Part shown: in pieces, positions 1 through 7,316 of the stretch
How positions within the stretch are numbered: position 1 is the first letter of the stretch
Layout: every line of letters starts with the position of its first letter
IMG/VR virus record: IMGVR_UViG_3300007960_008811
Span: 1-29,153 of that record
DNA length: 29,153 nucleotides
Source: a virus
Direction: 5' to 3' (one strand)
Made by a program: the position numbers and the translations under genes
Notes under the pieces: generated by a model
The model's input: the letters and a program-made list of their open reading frames with translations, nothing else
What the model was told of the DNA's origin: nothing
The model's database searches: none

Positions 1-103
1 ATTGGCCCCAAAAATCGGCGTTGTTCTTTTTGAATGTAGAATCGATGTATTCTATTCTGATGTCCTTCCATCCTACTTTTATCATTGTTGGTTTTGAATC
101 CAT
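1..103 (-). CDS. Unknown protein, 3' part cut off by window edge
   Basis: An open frame starts at ATG (103-101) and runs off the left edge; the visible N-terminus begins MDSKPTMIKVGWKDIRIEY and continues to about residue 34 without a stop. It lies 11 bases downstream of the SprT-like gene on the same strand, in a region where every gap is tiny, which supports it being real. The opening (short beta strand, then IEY/ID) resembles small phage proteins that later carry a zinc HExxH motif, but that part is outside the window, so this is only a guess. Confidence 0.6.
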   Translation of the reverse strand, partial: MDSKPTMIKVGWKDIRIEYIDSTFKKNNADFWGQ

Positions 104-114
104 AATTTATTATA

Positions 115-522
115 CTACTTTATGTCGACGTTGTCTACAGTTAATGATAATTTGATTCCAGCTGATCTAAATTTACTGCGCCATCTATAAAAATTTTCAT
201 TGTGGTTACACGAGTCTTTTATGATCCAATATTGATAGGCGTGTACCATTTCATGCGCCAATACTTCTACAAATGTTTTGAAGTCCTTGTATTTTGGTAA
301 AACATATAGATCCATCCATTTGCTATCACGTGATTCGTCCTCCATTATTACACAACCCACACAGTCACGCATCCTTTGGATATGGTTGTACCTAAAAGCA
401 GGAATCCTGTTGTTGAATATAAGATTATTTAAAATATCGAACCATAAATCGAGATCTGACATTTTGGTTTTATAAGCCCCTGTGTGATACACATCGATCA
501 ATTTTTCAAGTTTTTTTGCCAT
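115..522 (-). CDS. SprT-like zinc metalloprotease domain protein
   Basis: A 135-residue protein with HEMVH at residues 90-94 (His90, Glu91 and His94 as zinc ligand, general base and zinc ligand) and a downstream HNENF at 107-111 whose His107 is the likely third ligand. This layout, with an N-terminal helix-rich segment and the HExxH near residue 90, is that of SprT-like proteins, a family related to the DNA-protein crosslink protease Spartan. Stand-alone SprT-like proteins of this size are common in T4-like marine phages; their role there is not established. The start ATG (522-520) overlaps the end of the upstream gene by 17 bases, suggesting translational coupling. The C-terminal zinc-ribbon of longer SprT proteins is absent. 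Confidence 0.85.
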   Translation of the reverse strand: MAKKLEKLIDVYHTGAYKTKMSDLDLWFDILNNLIFNNRIPAFRYNHIQRMRDCVGCVIMEDESRDSKWMDLYVLPKYKDFKTFVEVLAHEMVHAYQYWIIKDSCNHNENFYRWRSKFRSAGIKLSLTVDNVDIK

Positions 523-1186
523 CGATATGTTTCACCAAATCTTTGTAATTTATAGATCTATAATTTTGTTTTGAAGTTATTAAATTTGATTGATTTCCTT
601 CTACAAATGTAAAAGTCACATCAGGATGTCTTTCCATAACGTCAGAAATTTGTCTGTCCCATACAGTCACGTGAACCGTTGTCTTGTCGTTGTTGTAATT
701 AGTAGTATTGACATAGACATTATTATCCGCACCATCGACTCCGCAGTCAAAACCCAACATGTATAGATTGGTGTGTCCATCATGAACAGCTATATGTGTG
801 GCAGTCGGTCCGGCACCTCTGTGTGGGTTAGAAGGAATCAAATGCGATTTACCTCCAAATCTGGTCATGCAATTATGATTGGTGTAAACATTGTTATTTT
901 GATCGTATCCAGATTCCACTACTTCTTTGTACATGAATCTATCAACAACGACTAAAAATGTTGGTTTATAATCTCTGTAAAGAGCGTTACATCCATACAC
1001 GTCGTCTGGTAATAAATTTAAATCAAAATTGCTTCTGCTTCTGCCATTCCCGATGATAAAAGCATCCTTGCCGGCAGGATCGTTGAAAATAGTTCGAGGC
1101 ATCCAAACTCTTTCTTCGTATTTTTTGCCTCCCTTGATTATAAGATTTGCAATAATTTCTTCGCCCTTGTAATCAGATATGGCCAT
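506..1186 (-). CDS. MptE/DUF115-like protein, possible glycosyltransferase-like
   Basis: A 226-residue protein with IIGNGRSR at residues 44-51, YGCNALYRDY at 64-73, VVVDR near 79-83, and later HRGAGPTATHIAV and LYMLGFDCG. The order glycine-rich nucleotide loop, GCN-type motif, D-R, then G-T-A helix and GFD resembles DUF115/MptE-like Rossmann proteins, which occur in flagellin and surface glycan loci as putative glycan-transfer enzymes and in marine phages. Its place among sugar genes fits that reading. It starts directly at the base before the peroxiredoxin stop codon and overlaps the SprT-like gene by 17 bases. The family assignment rests on motif memory only; the true activity is unknown. 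Confidence 0.6.
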   Translation of the reverse strand: MAISDYKGEEIIANLIIKGGKKYEERVWMPRTIFNDPAGKDAFIIGNGRSRSNFDLNLLPDDVYGCNALYRDYKPTFLVVVDRFMYKEVVESGYDQNNNVYTNHNCMTRFGGKSHLIPSNPHRGAGPTATHIAVHDGHTNLYMLGFDCGVDGADNNVYVNTTNYNNDKTTVHVTVWDRQISDVMERHPDVTFTFVEGNQSNLITSKQNYRSINYKDLVKHIDGKKT

Positions 1187-1672
1187 TTATTTTTTTAAAA
1201 CTAACAAACAGTTTTCCGCTGATGACTTGTCCAATCCTTTTTCGTCTACAAACATGTTTACAATTTTACCATTAGATATAACAGCGACAAATCTTTTGCA
1301 TCGCTGGCCATATATGCCCATATCTGTCAGCAGTCCGAGTTGCTCAGATACTTCTCCTAAAGGATCAGCGGCCATTGTGATTTTAGCACCATCGTGATTG
1401 ACATAATCACTGAAAGCGTTCATTACATCTGGATCATTTACGCTCAAACAAATTATTTCATCTATTCCTTGATCATAGATTTCTTGTTCATGTTTGACAT
1501 AACCAGGAAGGTGTTTGTTGGTGCAAGTTGGTGTAAATGCTCCCGGAATACCAACTACTACAACATTCCTATCTTCGATGTATTGGTCTAAATTAACTCC
1601 ATCATCATTGATGAAAACTTCACCCGAGGGTACATCTTTTGCGTCATAATTTTCAAAATCAAATAGTTTCAT
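1187..1672 (-). CDS. Peroxiredoxin (Prx5/AhpE-like thiol peroxidase)
   Basis: A 161-residue thioredoxin-fold protein reducing peroxides with an active-site cysteine. The signature GIPGAFTPTC places the peroxidatic Cys at residue 50; Thr47 and the later Arg in YGQRCKRF complete the expected active site. This motif and the length fit the Prx5 subfamily (redoxin domain). A second cysteine pair (IICLSV, QRCKR) could provide a resolving thiol. I chose ATG 1672-1670 (MKLFDFENYD) over an upstream in-frame start near 1762, because the latter would lie deep inside the preceding glycosyltransferase; the chosen start leaves an 8-base gap. A soluble antioxidant enzyme is an outlier within a run of glycan genes, and it may act as an auxiliary stress gene. 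Confidence 0.9.
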   Translation of the reverse strand: MKLFDFENYDAKDVPSGEVFINDDGVNLDQYIEDRNVVVVGIPGAFTPTCTNKHLPGYVKHEQEIYDQGIDEIICLSVNDPDVMNAFSDYVNHDGAKITMAADPLGEVSEQLGLLTDMGIYGQRCKRFVAVISNGKIVNMFVDEKGLDKSSAENCLLVLKK

Positions 1673-1680
1673 GCTGTTAA

Positions 1681-2433
1681 TTATCTCCAGTGGTTGATGA
1701 CCAAAGGATCGAATTGAATATCGCCCGGATCTGGTTTTCCATGGAACACTGCTATCGAACATTCAGACGGTAAGCCATCTTTGACAAAATATTCTTTGGT
1801 GATTTGTCTTCCATTTTTAAATTTTTTCCTCATCTCTGTTGTGTACTTCTTGGTCACAAACTTGTCATGTGGAGATCTTTTTTTCTCTCCGGGTTCAAGA
1901 CCAATTTCCCATTTGTAACTCATTATCCATTCTTTGGGCCACAGCACAGGGTCTCTAACTTCTGCTGTGAGGTAATCCTGATCGCCTCTGTGTTTCCTCA
2001 TGATGTCTGATTCGTTTTGTTTAAACTTTTCGTAAAGATGATGATATTTTCCGTGATCGAATTTCATTACCGAAGAATTCTTTACATGGAAGTTTGGAAT
2101 CCTGCATCTATTAAAATCTTGGATAATGGAAAATTTATTTTGGGCAAAATCCCACAGTTTTTCTATGTTCCGGAAAATGACAACATCCAAGTCGAGATAT
2201 AAAACTTGTCCTTCGAACGGCATGTCCTTGTTGAACATGTGTACTTTGTTCCACCAAGTCTTAAATTTGTTTTCAACAATAACTTCGATGATAGGATTTT
2301 TGAGTCCTCTTGGTTGATCCGTGATACAGAAAAATTTAAACCCCGTAGTGTGCCTTTCGCACATGTTGTATAAGATTTCAACATACTTGTTTGGATATTT
2401 GTCCCCTGTGCAAACTGAAACTATGGATCTCAT
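1681..2433 (-). CDS. GT-A glycosyltransferase with DLD metal site
   Basis: A 250-residue protein. The N-terminus MRSIVSVCTGDKYPNKYVEI is typical of short GT8-like transferases; LYLDLDVVIF has DLD at 81-83 as the metal and nucleotide-sugar binding DXD motif; the C-terminal AVFHGKPDPGD supplies a further His and Asp near the active site. GT8 enzymes transfer a hexose from UDP- or GDP-sugar with retention. Preceding TWWNKVHMF is the usual lid helix before the DXD strand. The acceptor and donor cannot be told. Its ATG overlaps the TGA of a 36-residue membrane peptide (ATGA). Confidence 0.8.
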   Translation of the reverse strand: MRSIVSVCTGDKYPNKYVEILYNMCERHTTGFKFFCITDQPRGLKNPIIEVIVENKFKTWWNKVHMFNKDMPFEGQVLYLDLDVVIFRNIEKLWDFAQNKFSIIQDFNRCRIPNFHVKNSSVMKFDHGKYHHLYEKFKQNESDIMRKHRGDQDYLTAEVRDPVLWPKEWIMSYKWEIGLEPGEKKRSPHDKFVTKKYTTEMRKKFKNGRQITKEYFVKDGLPSECSIAVFHGKPDPGDIQFDPLVINHWR

Positions 2434-2540
2434 TTTGTTGCTAAAAATATTCCTAACACGAGCCAGAAAGGCGTGCTAAACATGAACCCAAAATAAATGC
2501 GTGTTACCCAGCGATCAAATTTTGTCTCAGTCTCTTCCAT
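2430..2540 (-). CDS. Small single-pass membrane peptide, 36 aa
   Basis: ATG at 2540-2538, stop TGA at 2432-2430. The peptide has a charged N-terminus (MEETETKFDRW), followed by a hydrophobic stretch from about residue 15 (IYFGFMFSTPFWLVLGIFLA) and a short TK tail, so it is a likely single-pass membrane peptide. Evidence that it is real: an AAGGA ribosome-binding sequence lies 5 bases before the ATG; its stop forms the same ATGA overlap with the next gene that most junctions here show; and it fills what would otherwise be an unusual 70-base gap. It overlaps the end of the KpsC-like gene by 37 bases. No function is recognisable; a holin-like or transferase-anchoring role would be speculation. 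Confidence 0.65.
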   Translation of the reverse strand: MEETETKFDRWVTRIYFGFMFSTPFWLVLGIFLATK

Positions 2541-3364
2541 GGAATTCCTTGCCTTATTTCTTCTATAAACCATTCTGTATAACTTATCTTTTTTAACCAT
2601 TCTGTGCGATCAGGTTTGGCGGGACTATTTACATCGCCGCCGATAGGATTTCCTACTTCCCAGCACAGAGAAGATTGATCAACATACACAGGCACCCCTG
2701 CTATTACAGATTCGATAGCAGGATTTGAGTTGTAGTTTACAACACAATGGGCATTGGTCAAAGATTGCATAAAATCAACTTCGTCTACGGAACCGATCAG
2801 TTTGATTCTTCTGGGTGTAGATACAAAAATCTTCCTTTCCTTCATTTCCGGAAAATGCACCAAAAATCTTGGATGTGGCCTAAACCATATGGGTCTATCC
2901 GTTTGAGACCGAATCCAGTCTATCATCTTGTTCGCCCATTGACCCATGTTGCCTTGATTCCACGCTATAGACTTTTCGTTCTGTCCGCATACAATAATAT
3001 GATCTCCATGGTTGTGCCATGGTTCCGGCACTAAGTTAAAAAGTTTTAGCCTATTATCATCCACATTATCATTGCCAAAATCAGCATCTCTGTTGATGCC
3101 GTTTATGGCAACCTTCCAGGAAGTATTTCTTTTGAGTGCGCCTACTTCTATGATTAAAAATTTGGATTTGCCTTTGTAGTGATTATAGATTTCGTCCCTG
3201 CCATAAATCCCTAATAACCAAGACCACATCACTACAACATCTGCTTGAGGTCTTTCGTGGTTTTTACATATGATATAATTTTCATTGCGAATTGATTCGA
3301 TAAAAGCTGCCATAATTGGCTTTCCTGCCTGGGCACAAGTGTCTGGAAATACTGCTATTTTCAT
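2504..3364 (-). CDS. KpsC-like glycosyltransferase, paralogue A
   Basis: A 286-residue protein of a family that occurs four times in this window. Shared features are a central IWFRPHPR-type motif after a conserved T-D-R-P, then a CVVNYNSNPAIESVIAGVPVYV segment that matches the S/N-x-x-x-x-E/D-A-x-x-x-G-x-P motif of GT-B capsule transferases (KpsC/KpsS, CDP-glycerol transferase-like), and a C-terminal tail with PDRTEWLKKISYTEW and EEIRQG. GT-B enzymes of this type bind the nucleotide sugar at the G-x-P helix. The N-terminus (MKIAVFPDTCAQAG) is shorter than in the 327-residue paralogue. The start overlaps the SGNH gene's TGA (ATGA). The sugar transferred is unknown. Confidence 0.65.
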   Translation of the reverse strand: MKIAVFPDTCAQAGKPIMAAFIESIRNENYIICKNHERPQADVVVMWSWLLGIYGRDEIYNHYKGKSKFLIIEVGALKRNTSWKVAINGINRDADFGNDNVDDNRLKLFNLVPEPWHNHGDHIIVCGQNEKSIAWNQGNMGQWANKMIDWIRSQTDRPIWFRPHPRFLVHFPEMKERKIFVSTPRRIKLIGSVDEVDFMQSLTNAHCVVNYNSNPAIESVIAGVPVYVDQSSLCWEVGNPIGGDVNSPAKPDRTEWLKKISYTEWFIEEIRQGIPWKRLRQNLIAG

Positions 3365-3993
3365 TTTAAAAATTCATACAACTCTTCGGCAATAAGTTGA
3401 TGTCCTTTTTGATTTGGATGATACTTGTTTGGATATATGTAAGGATTGTTCTGGTATTTGACCAGTTCGTTTGTGCTTGTATTCATCTTTGCTTGAAACA
3501 TTTCCAAAGCAGTTTTTGGAACAAATTTTCTCTTGTCTATTCCGGGATAAGTCCAATTGATTTTGGTCCAACCTTCGAGATAAATGTCTTTTACAATAGT
3601 TTCACTGCTCTGAATCATTTTTTGTAGTGCCAAAACAGTTATATTCGCTCTATGGTTATCTAATTCATCAGATTGTAAATGCTCGTAATAAAATTTTGTG
3701 TTATGACTTTTGTCTCCGGTCGGTCTGATGGTTCTCCATTCGTTGTCTTGATGTAACATGTAACGGATAGGATTTGTTATAAAAAACACAACAGTATCAG
3801 TTAAAAATTTTGTGCGAGACATATATTCTTTGAGTTGGATCAATAGATGATCGATCGATGTGCCTTCTTGTGAACAGTTTATGAATTCTTGTGTGCCTAA
3901 TTTTTCATGTAAAATTTCACCAAATGTTTTTTCTCCTGGATTGAGTTCTACGCCCGCAGGCCAACTGTCACCAAAAACGACTAACCTGCTCAT
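3361..3993 (-). CDS. SGNH/GDSL-type hydrolase
   Basis: A 210-residue SGNH-fold esterase candidate. Block I is VVFGDSWPAG (GDSW, nucleophile Ser10), Asn residues in FINCSQEG and FITNP could form the oxyanion hole, and the C-terminal YHPNQKGHQLIAEEL carries a His in the position of the catalytic D/N-x-x-H block. Such enzymes deacetylate or acylate glycans, which suits the sugar-gene context. I chose ATG 3993-3991 rather than an upstream TTG because it overlaps the preceding stop as ATGA, like its neighbours. A second SGNH-type gene lies at 27140. The catalytic Asp expected before the final His is Asn here (HPNQKGH), as in some family members. Confidence 0.75.
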   Translation of the reverse strand: MSRLVVFGDSWPAGVELNPGEKTFGEILHEKLGTQEFINCSQEGTSIDHLLIQLKEYMSRTKFLTDTVVFFITNPIRYMLHQDNEWRTIRPTGDKSHNTKFYYEHLQSDELDNHRANITVLALQKMIQSSETIVKDIYLEGWTKINWTYPGIDKRKFVPKTALEMFQAKMNTSTNELVKYQNNPYIYPNKYHPNQKGHQLIAEELYEFLK

Positions 3994-4334
3994 TGGCTGG
4001 ATCTCACGTGACAAACTGATTTTCCGCTCTTGTTGTAGTATTCGAATTTTATTGTAGGACCAATTATGAGTTGTTTTTTATTCTCGCGAGATAATTCGAA
4101 CTCGTGATTTCCACATTTACATATTATGACGCCAAACATACAAGTGATCAATCTCCATGTTGTTTCATTGTTGTATTTGATTTGTTGATGTGGTTTATTA
4201 TAATCGTAGTAGTCTCTCACAAACGAAACTGGTACAATTTTTTCATAATCCTCTTGGATGTAAGTTATTGAAGTATCGCCTAAATCGTTTTCTATTATAA
4301 AAATTTGATTGTCAATCTTTTTGTATGATTTCAT
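3990..4334 (-). CDS. Small cupin-like protein of unknown function
   Basis: A 114-residue protein starting MKSYKKIDNQ. It is rich in alternating beta-strand patterns with a central RLITCMFGVIICKCGNHEFEL and an ending SVCHVRSSQ. The size, strand spacing and location between an FkbM methyltransferase and an SGNH hydrolase recall small cupins of sugar loci (WxcM/FdtA-like ketoisomerases, RmlC-like), but the characteristic His cluster of those enzymes is not clearly present, so the activity is unassigned. The ATG at 4334 forms ATGA with the preceding stop; an in-frame ATG at 4352 is the alternative. Also unusual are three cysteines in close spacing (TC, CKC). Confidence 0.6.
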   Translation of the reverse strand: MKSYKKIDNQIFIIENDLGDTSITYIQEDYEKIVPVSFVRDYYDYNKPHQQIKYNNETTWRLITCMFGVIICKCGNHEFELSRENKKQLIIGPTIKFEYYNKSGKSVCHVRSSQ

Positions 4335-4963
4335 TTTGGTCCATATATGCAATCTCTAGTAATTTTAAACAATCTTGTGTAACCCTGTCTGTCTAATTCA
4401 TTATGGCTCGCCATTTTGTCCAACCCAAAACGTTCACTGTTAAAAACACACCGTTCTATGATAATAATAGGTTTACACTTTTTAATTGTTGCTTCGGCTC
4501 CTTTGAGCACATCGATTTCTAATCCTTCCACATCAATCTTTAAAACATCAACATCTTGGAAACCGTGCTCGTCTAATGTTTTTATTTCTATGTTTCCCTG
4601 TTGGGCGGGAATTAATCTTGTTGAACCGAGATGGTGTTCAACTGCAACTTCGAGATTACCTTGGGCTGGTTGGCTACCAAGACCATATGGATACAGTTGT
4701 ATGTTTTGGTATGGCTCACAATTTTTTTCAAAGCATTCTATGTGATAAGGTGCAGGCTCAAAAGCAGAAACTTTTTTGTAATATTTTGCAAAGTCCACAC
4801 TCCATCTGCCCACATTTCCTCCCACATCAACCATGTGATTTCTTGTTTTGGAAAATTCTAAAACTTTATCTTGTAGAATCCGATCGTGCGTGATTACTGA
4901 TTGAGCGTTGTGGTGTTTGGGTAAATCACCATCTGGTATATAGAATCCATCTACTAATTGCAT
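4331..4963 (-). CDS. FkbM-family SAM-dependent methyltransferase
   Basis: A protein of about 210 residues with the SAM-binding motif VDVGGNVGRW (DVGGNVG at 46-52), acidic FEPAP at the end of strand 2, and DVLKIDVEGLEIDVLKGAE followed by KPIIIIER, the classical FkbM signature. FkbM enzymes O-methylate sugars or polyketides; next to sugar epimerases this is most likely a sugar O-methyltransferase. I prefer ATG 4963 (MQLVDGFYIP), which overlaps the upstream gene by 10 bases and gives the family's usual N-terminus; ATG 4999 is possible. A second, more divergent FkbM-like gene lies at 14403. Confidence 0.85.
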   Translation of the reverse strand: MQLVDGFYIPDGDLPKHHNAQSVITHDRILQDKVLEFSKTRNHMVDVGGNVGRWSVDFAKYYKKVSAFEPAPYHIECFEKNCEPYQNIQLYPYGLGSQPAQGNLEVAVEHHLGSTRLIPAQQGNIEIKTLDEHGFQDVDVLKIDVEGLEIDVLKGAEATIKKCKPIIIIERCVFNSERFGLDKMASHNELDRQGYTRLFKITRDCIYGPK

Positions 4964-5691
4964 AGTCTTTCGTCCATCACAAACCGTTTGGGTGTCCATC
5001 CCAGTGCTCTTAATCTATGAGAAGGTAACAAGTTTTCTTGTGATTCATAATCAAAGCCATTTGTAATAGGAACATCTAATCCATTGAATGCCACTAATTG
5101 ATCGACAGCAACTGTGCGACCGGTGCCTACTTCGAAAATACCTGTCTCGTTTGGATTATCGATTATAGTTTGAATGGCAGAAACAACATCGGATACATGG
5201 ATCAAATCTCGATGATGAGTTGTAGCGTATTTCAAAGTCTTGTTTTGAATCTGAGGAATCAGCATGTCACCACGAGCACCATCGCCCCATACAGTTGAAA
5301 ATCTTAACCCTACAGAATTTTTTGGAGCAATGAATTCATTTACATATTTTGAAATTGCGTATGGATTGCCATGCCATCTCTTACAAGCAGACGATGAAGC
5401 ATATATCACTCTTGTGTTGGACTGTTCTGCAATATCAAAAATTTTCTTTGTGTGCTCTACATTCACCTTCCAATATTCATCAGGATTTTCAATCGATTCT
5501 CTGATCCCTGCTAAAGCGGCTAGATGTATGATTAGATCTGTCTCTTTTTCCAATAAGCCATTCAATGTGAAGCCATCGATGTTTTTTCCAATCTTAATGT
5601 CCCAGCAAGTCAACATATGCTTATTTTTCATCAAATGGTTTACAAGGTGACTGCCTATGAATCCATGGGATCCTGTAACTGTAATATGCAT
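4954..5691 (-). CDS. NAD(P)-dependent nucleotide-sugar epimerase/reductase, short form
   Basis: A 245-residue extended-SDR protein. TGSHGFIGSHL at residues 6-16 is the dinucleotide-binding glycine motif, HLAALAG at 56-62 the second, and SSSACKRW with GNPYAISK supplies the Ser and Y111-x3-K115 catalytic residues. RDLIHVSDVVSAI and FEVGTG are the substrate-domain hallmarks. Family members usually have 300-340 residues; this one is shortened mainly in the substrate-binding C-terminal half. In the company of Gmd and a ColD-like dehydratase it could be the final 4-reductase or epimerase/reductase (ColC-like role), but the sequence itself also fits a generic UDP-sugar 4-epimerase-like enzyme. A 12-base gap separates it from the upstream GT25 gene. 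Confidence 0.8.
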   Translation of the reverse strand: MHITVTGSHGFIGSHLVNHLMKNKHMLTCWDIKIGKNIDGFTLNGLLEKETDLIIHLAALAGIRESIENPDEYWKVNVEHTKKIFDIAEQSNTRVIYASSSACKRWHGNPYAISKYVNEFIAPKNSVGLRFSTVWGDGARGDMLIPQIQNKTLKYATTHHRDLIHVSDVVSAIQTIIDNPNETGIFEVGTGRTVAVDQLVAFNGLDVPITNGFDYESQENLLPSHRLRALGWTPKRFVMDERLCN

Positions 5692-5703
5692 GATAGTATT
5701 ATA

Positions 5704-6336
5704 TTATATATTGAATGATCTGTCTACGGTTAAACTGTCTTGACTGGTAACTCTTACAGCCCTTGGTCTGACAACTTGTATGGTGACGTATTTGTCTTTG
5801 ACAAACATATCTGAAGCAGTCAATCCGTCTGTGTAAGCACCTTCGATTAATTTTTGTGCCGCATGGGGTTTCAACACATATCCATAGGTGCCTTTGAGTT
5901 GTTGTTCGCCTTTTCTGTAGTGATCAAACTTTTGGACAATGGGATCTATACTTTGATCAGGATCCGGATCAATAAATCTGTGTGCATCTAAATGTAGGAC
6001 ATCTTCGAAAGGTTGCAAGAAAGTGTTTGATACAACTTCGGAATCATGCTCAAGCACTAATATCGGTTCGTTGATATCGACACATTTTTTCCAAACATTC
6101 AAATGAGAAATCATACATCCTCTAACCCCTCCCCGTTTCCATTTGATAGAAAACAGTTTAGGTCCTGGTAGATAGGGTTTTAATTTTTCTTTTGCAATGT
6201 AATCATCTGCTTGAGAAGGAGTATAACCGGCAAATAGTTCTACATCCAATCCATATTTTTTTGCAGAAGATAATGCAGTTTGACTTGCTTTAACTGTTGA
6301 TTCTATTGTTGGCAAATAAATTACAAACGATTTCAT
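5704..6336 (-). CDS. GT25-like glycosyltransferase
   Basis: A 210-residue protein beginning MKSFVIYLPT. The N-terminal strand, VRGCMISHLNVWKKCVD (the G-C-x-x-S-H motif), and PILVLEHDSEVV (E-H-D in place of the usual E-D-D metal motif) are the signature of family 25 lipooligosaccharide glycosyltransferases (LgtB/LpsA-like). TYGYVLKPHAAQKLI is the C-terminal G-Y-x-x-x-x-x-x-A motif. The ATG (6336) overlaps the previous TGA as ATGA; upstream in-frame starts would run deeper into the KpsC-like gene. GT25 enzymes transfer galactose or glucose to lipooligosaccharide, so a surface glycan target is likely. Donor not readable. Confidence 0.8.
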   Translation of the reverse strand: MKSFVIYLPTIESTVKASQTALSSAKKYGLDVELFAGYTPSQADDYIAKEKLKPYLPGPKLFSIKWKRGGVRGCMISHLNVWKKCVDINEPILVLEHDSEVVSNTFLQPFEDVLHLDAHRFIDPDPDQSIDPIVQKFDHYRKGEQQLKGTYGYVLKPHAAQKLIEGAYTDGLTASDMFVKDKYVTIQVVRPRAVRVTSQDSLTVDRSFNI

Positions 6337-7316
6337 TTGATCATTTGTTCTATGTGGGGTCGATATCGCTTCCATACTTGTCCACTTTTTACTTCGTCGA
6401 TGGTCCATGAAGCATAAGCGAGATCATTCAACCATTGTGTTCTGTCCGGGGTAGGTGGATTTTCAATTTTGGAAAAATCGTTGGTTCCGATGTCCCATGC
6501 CAAGCACAAGTCGGAGGTCATTACAACAGGAATGCCGTAGGTAGCTGCATCAACAGCTGCTGTAGAATTATGTGTTATCACACACCAACAATCCTTGAGT
6601 TCTTCCAAGAAAGTAAATCTATAATCTTCTGTTGGTCCACCACCGAGCGTAACTGATGTAACTTGAATTTGAGGATGTTTGACAGACATGTCTTGTGCAG
6701 TCTTGATTGCATGGTTAGGGTGAGGTCTTAATTTTATGGGTCTGTCTGTCACACCTTTTAATTTTGATATCACATCGTCCACCCATTTGTATGGATCTGT
6801 CTGTGTTCGAGACATAGACCAATTATCTTTTGGTTGTGTACACAACAGTATGTGTTTTCCATCTTTTCGCCATGGTTGGCTTTTTGTTGTTAGGTATGAT
6901 TCTATTTTATTCCATCTATCTCCTGGAGAATTTTTATTAAGGAAGTTTCCATCCCTCATTGGTGACCATAACCCACATCGATAATAGTGCTTGTCCCATT
7001 CTGTTGCTCGGTTGCCTAAAGAAGTCCAAATGCCGCCGTCGAATGAAATACACACTCCGCCGTTTTTTTCTTGGAATTGTCTGATTTTTTTCCTATTTCC
7101 TTTGAGAAAATCTCCCGCAGAATCAGGACCATAACCAAAATGAACAGCAACTTTTGATCTTGGATTTCCATTCCATCTTTCAGGATCCCCATCGCCTTCT
7201 ATCCAGATAGGTTCGTCGCCAGCAGATTTGATACCTTCTCTCCATGCTTTGATCATTTCGAAAGAAGCGCCTTTGCCTCTGCGTTTTACTGTGTTGCGGA
7301 ATATGTCTACTTTCAT
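6333..7316 (-). CDS. KpsC-like glycosyltransferase, paralogue B
   Basis: A 327-residue protein, the longest of the four KpsC-like paralogues. N-terminal half: MKVDIFRNTVKRRGKGASFE then HFGYGPDSAG and GGVCISFDGG. C-terminal half: DRPIKLRPHPNHAI (the R-P-H-P motif), CVITHNSTAAVDAATYGIPV (H-N-S-T with A-x-x-x-G-I-P, the nucleotide-sugar binding region of capsule-type GT-B transferases) and PDRTQWLNDLAYASWTIDEV. The HNST motif here is the clearest link to the KpsC/KpsS and CDP-glycerol transferase-like fold. Its ATG shares one base with the gmd stop (TAATG). It is in the same leftward unit as the Gmd/ColD-like pair and so is a candidate to use their product, which is an inference. Confidence 0.7.
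   Translation of the reverse strand: MKVDIFRNTVKRRGKGASFEMIKAWREGIKSAGDEPIWIEGDGDPERWNGNPRSKVAVHFGYGPDSAGDFLKGNRKKIRQFQEKNGGVCISFDGGIWTSLGNRATEWDKHYYRCGLWSPMRDGNFLNKNSPGDRWNKIESYLTTKSQPWRKDGKHILLCTQPKDNWSMSRTQTDPYKWVDDVISKLKGVTDRPIKLRPHPNHAIKTAQDMSVKHPQIQVTSVTLGGGPTEDYRFTFLEELKDCWCVITHNSTAAVDAATYGIPVVMTSDLCLAWDIGTNDFSKIENPPTPDRTQWLNDLAYASWTIDEVKSGQVWKRYRPHIEQMIK

Noticed and set aside
4000-4014. TTG start for the SGNH hydrolase at 4014
   Set aside because: The ATG at 3993 forms the ATGA overlap typical of this locus and begins right before the GDSW block.
4416-4893. Open frames on the plus strand opposite the FkbM gene
   Set aside because: They are antisense to a gene with strong family motifs and show no recognisable domain; likely shadow frames.
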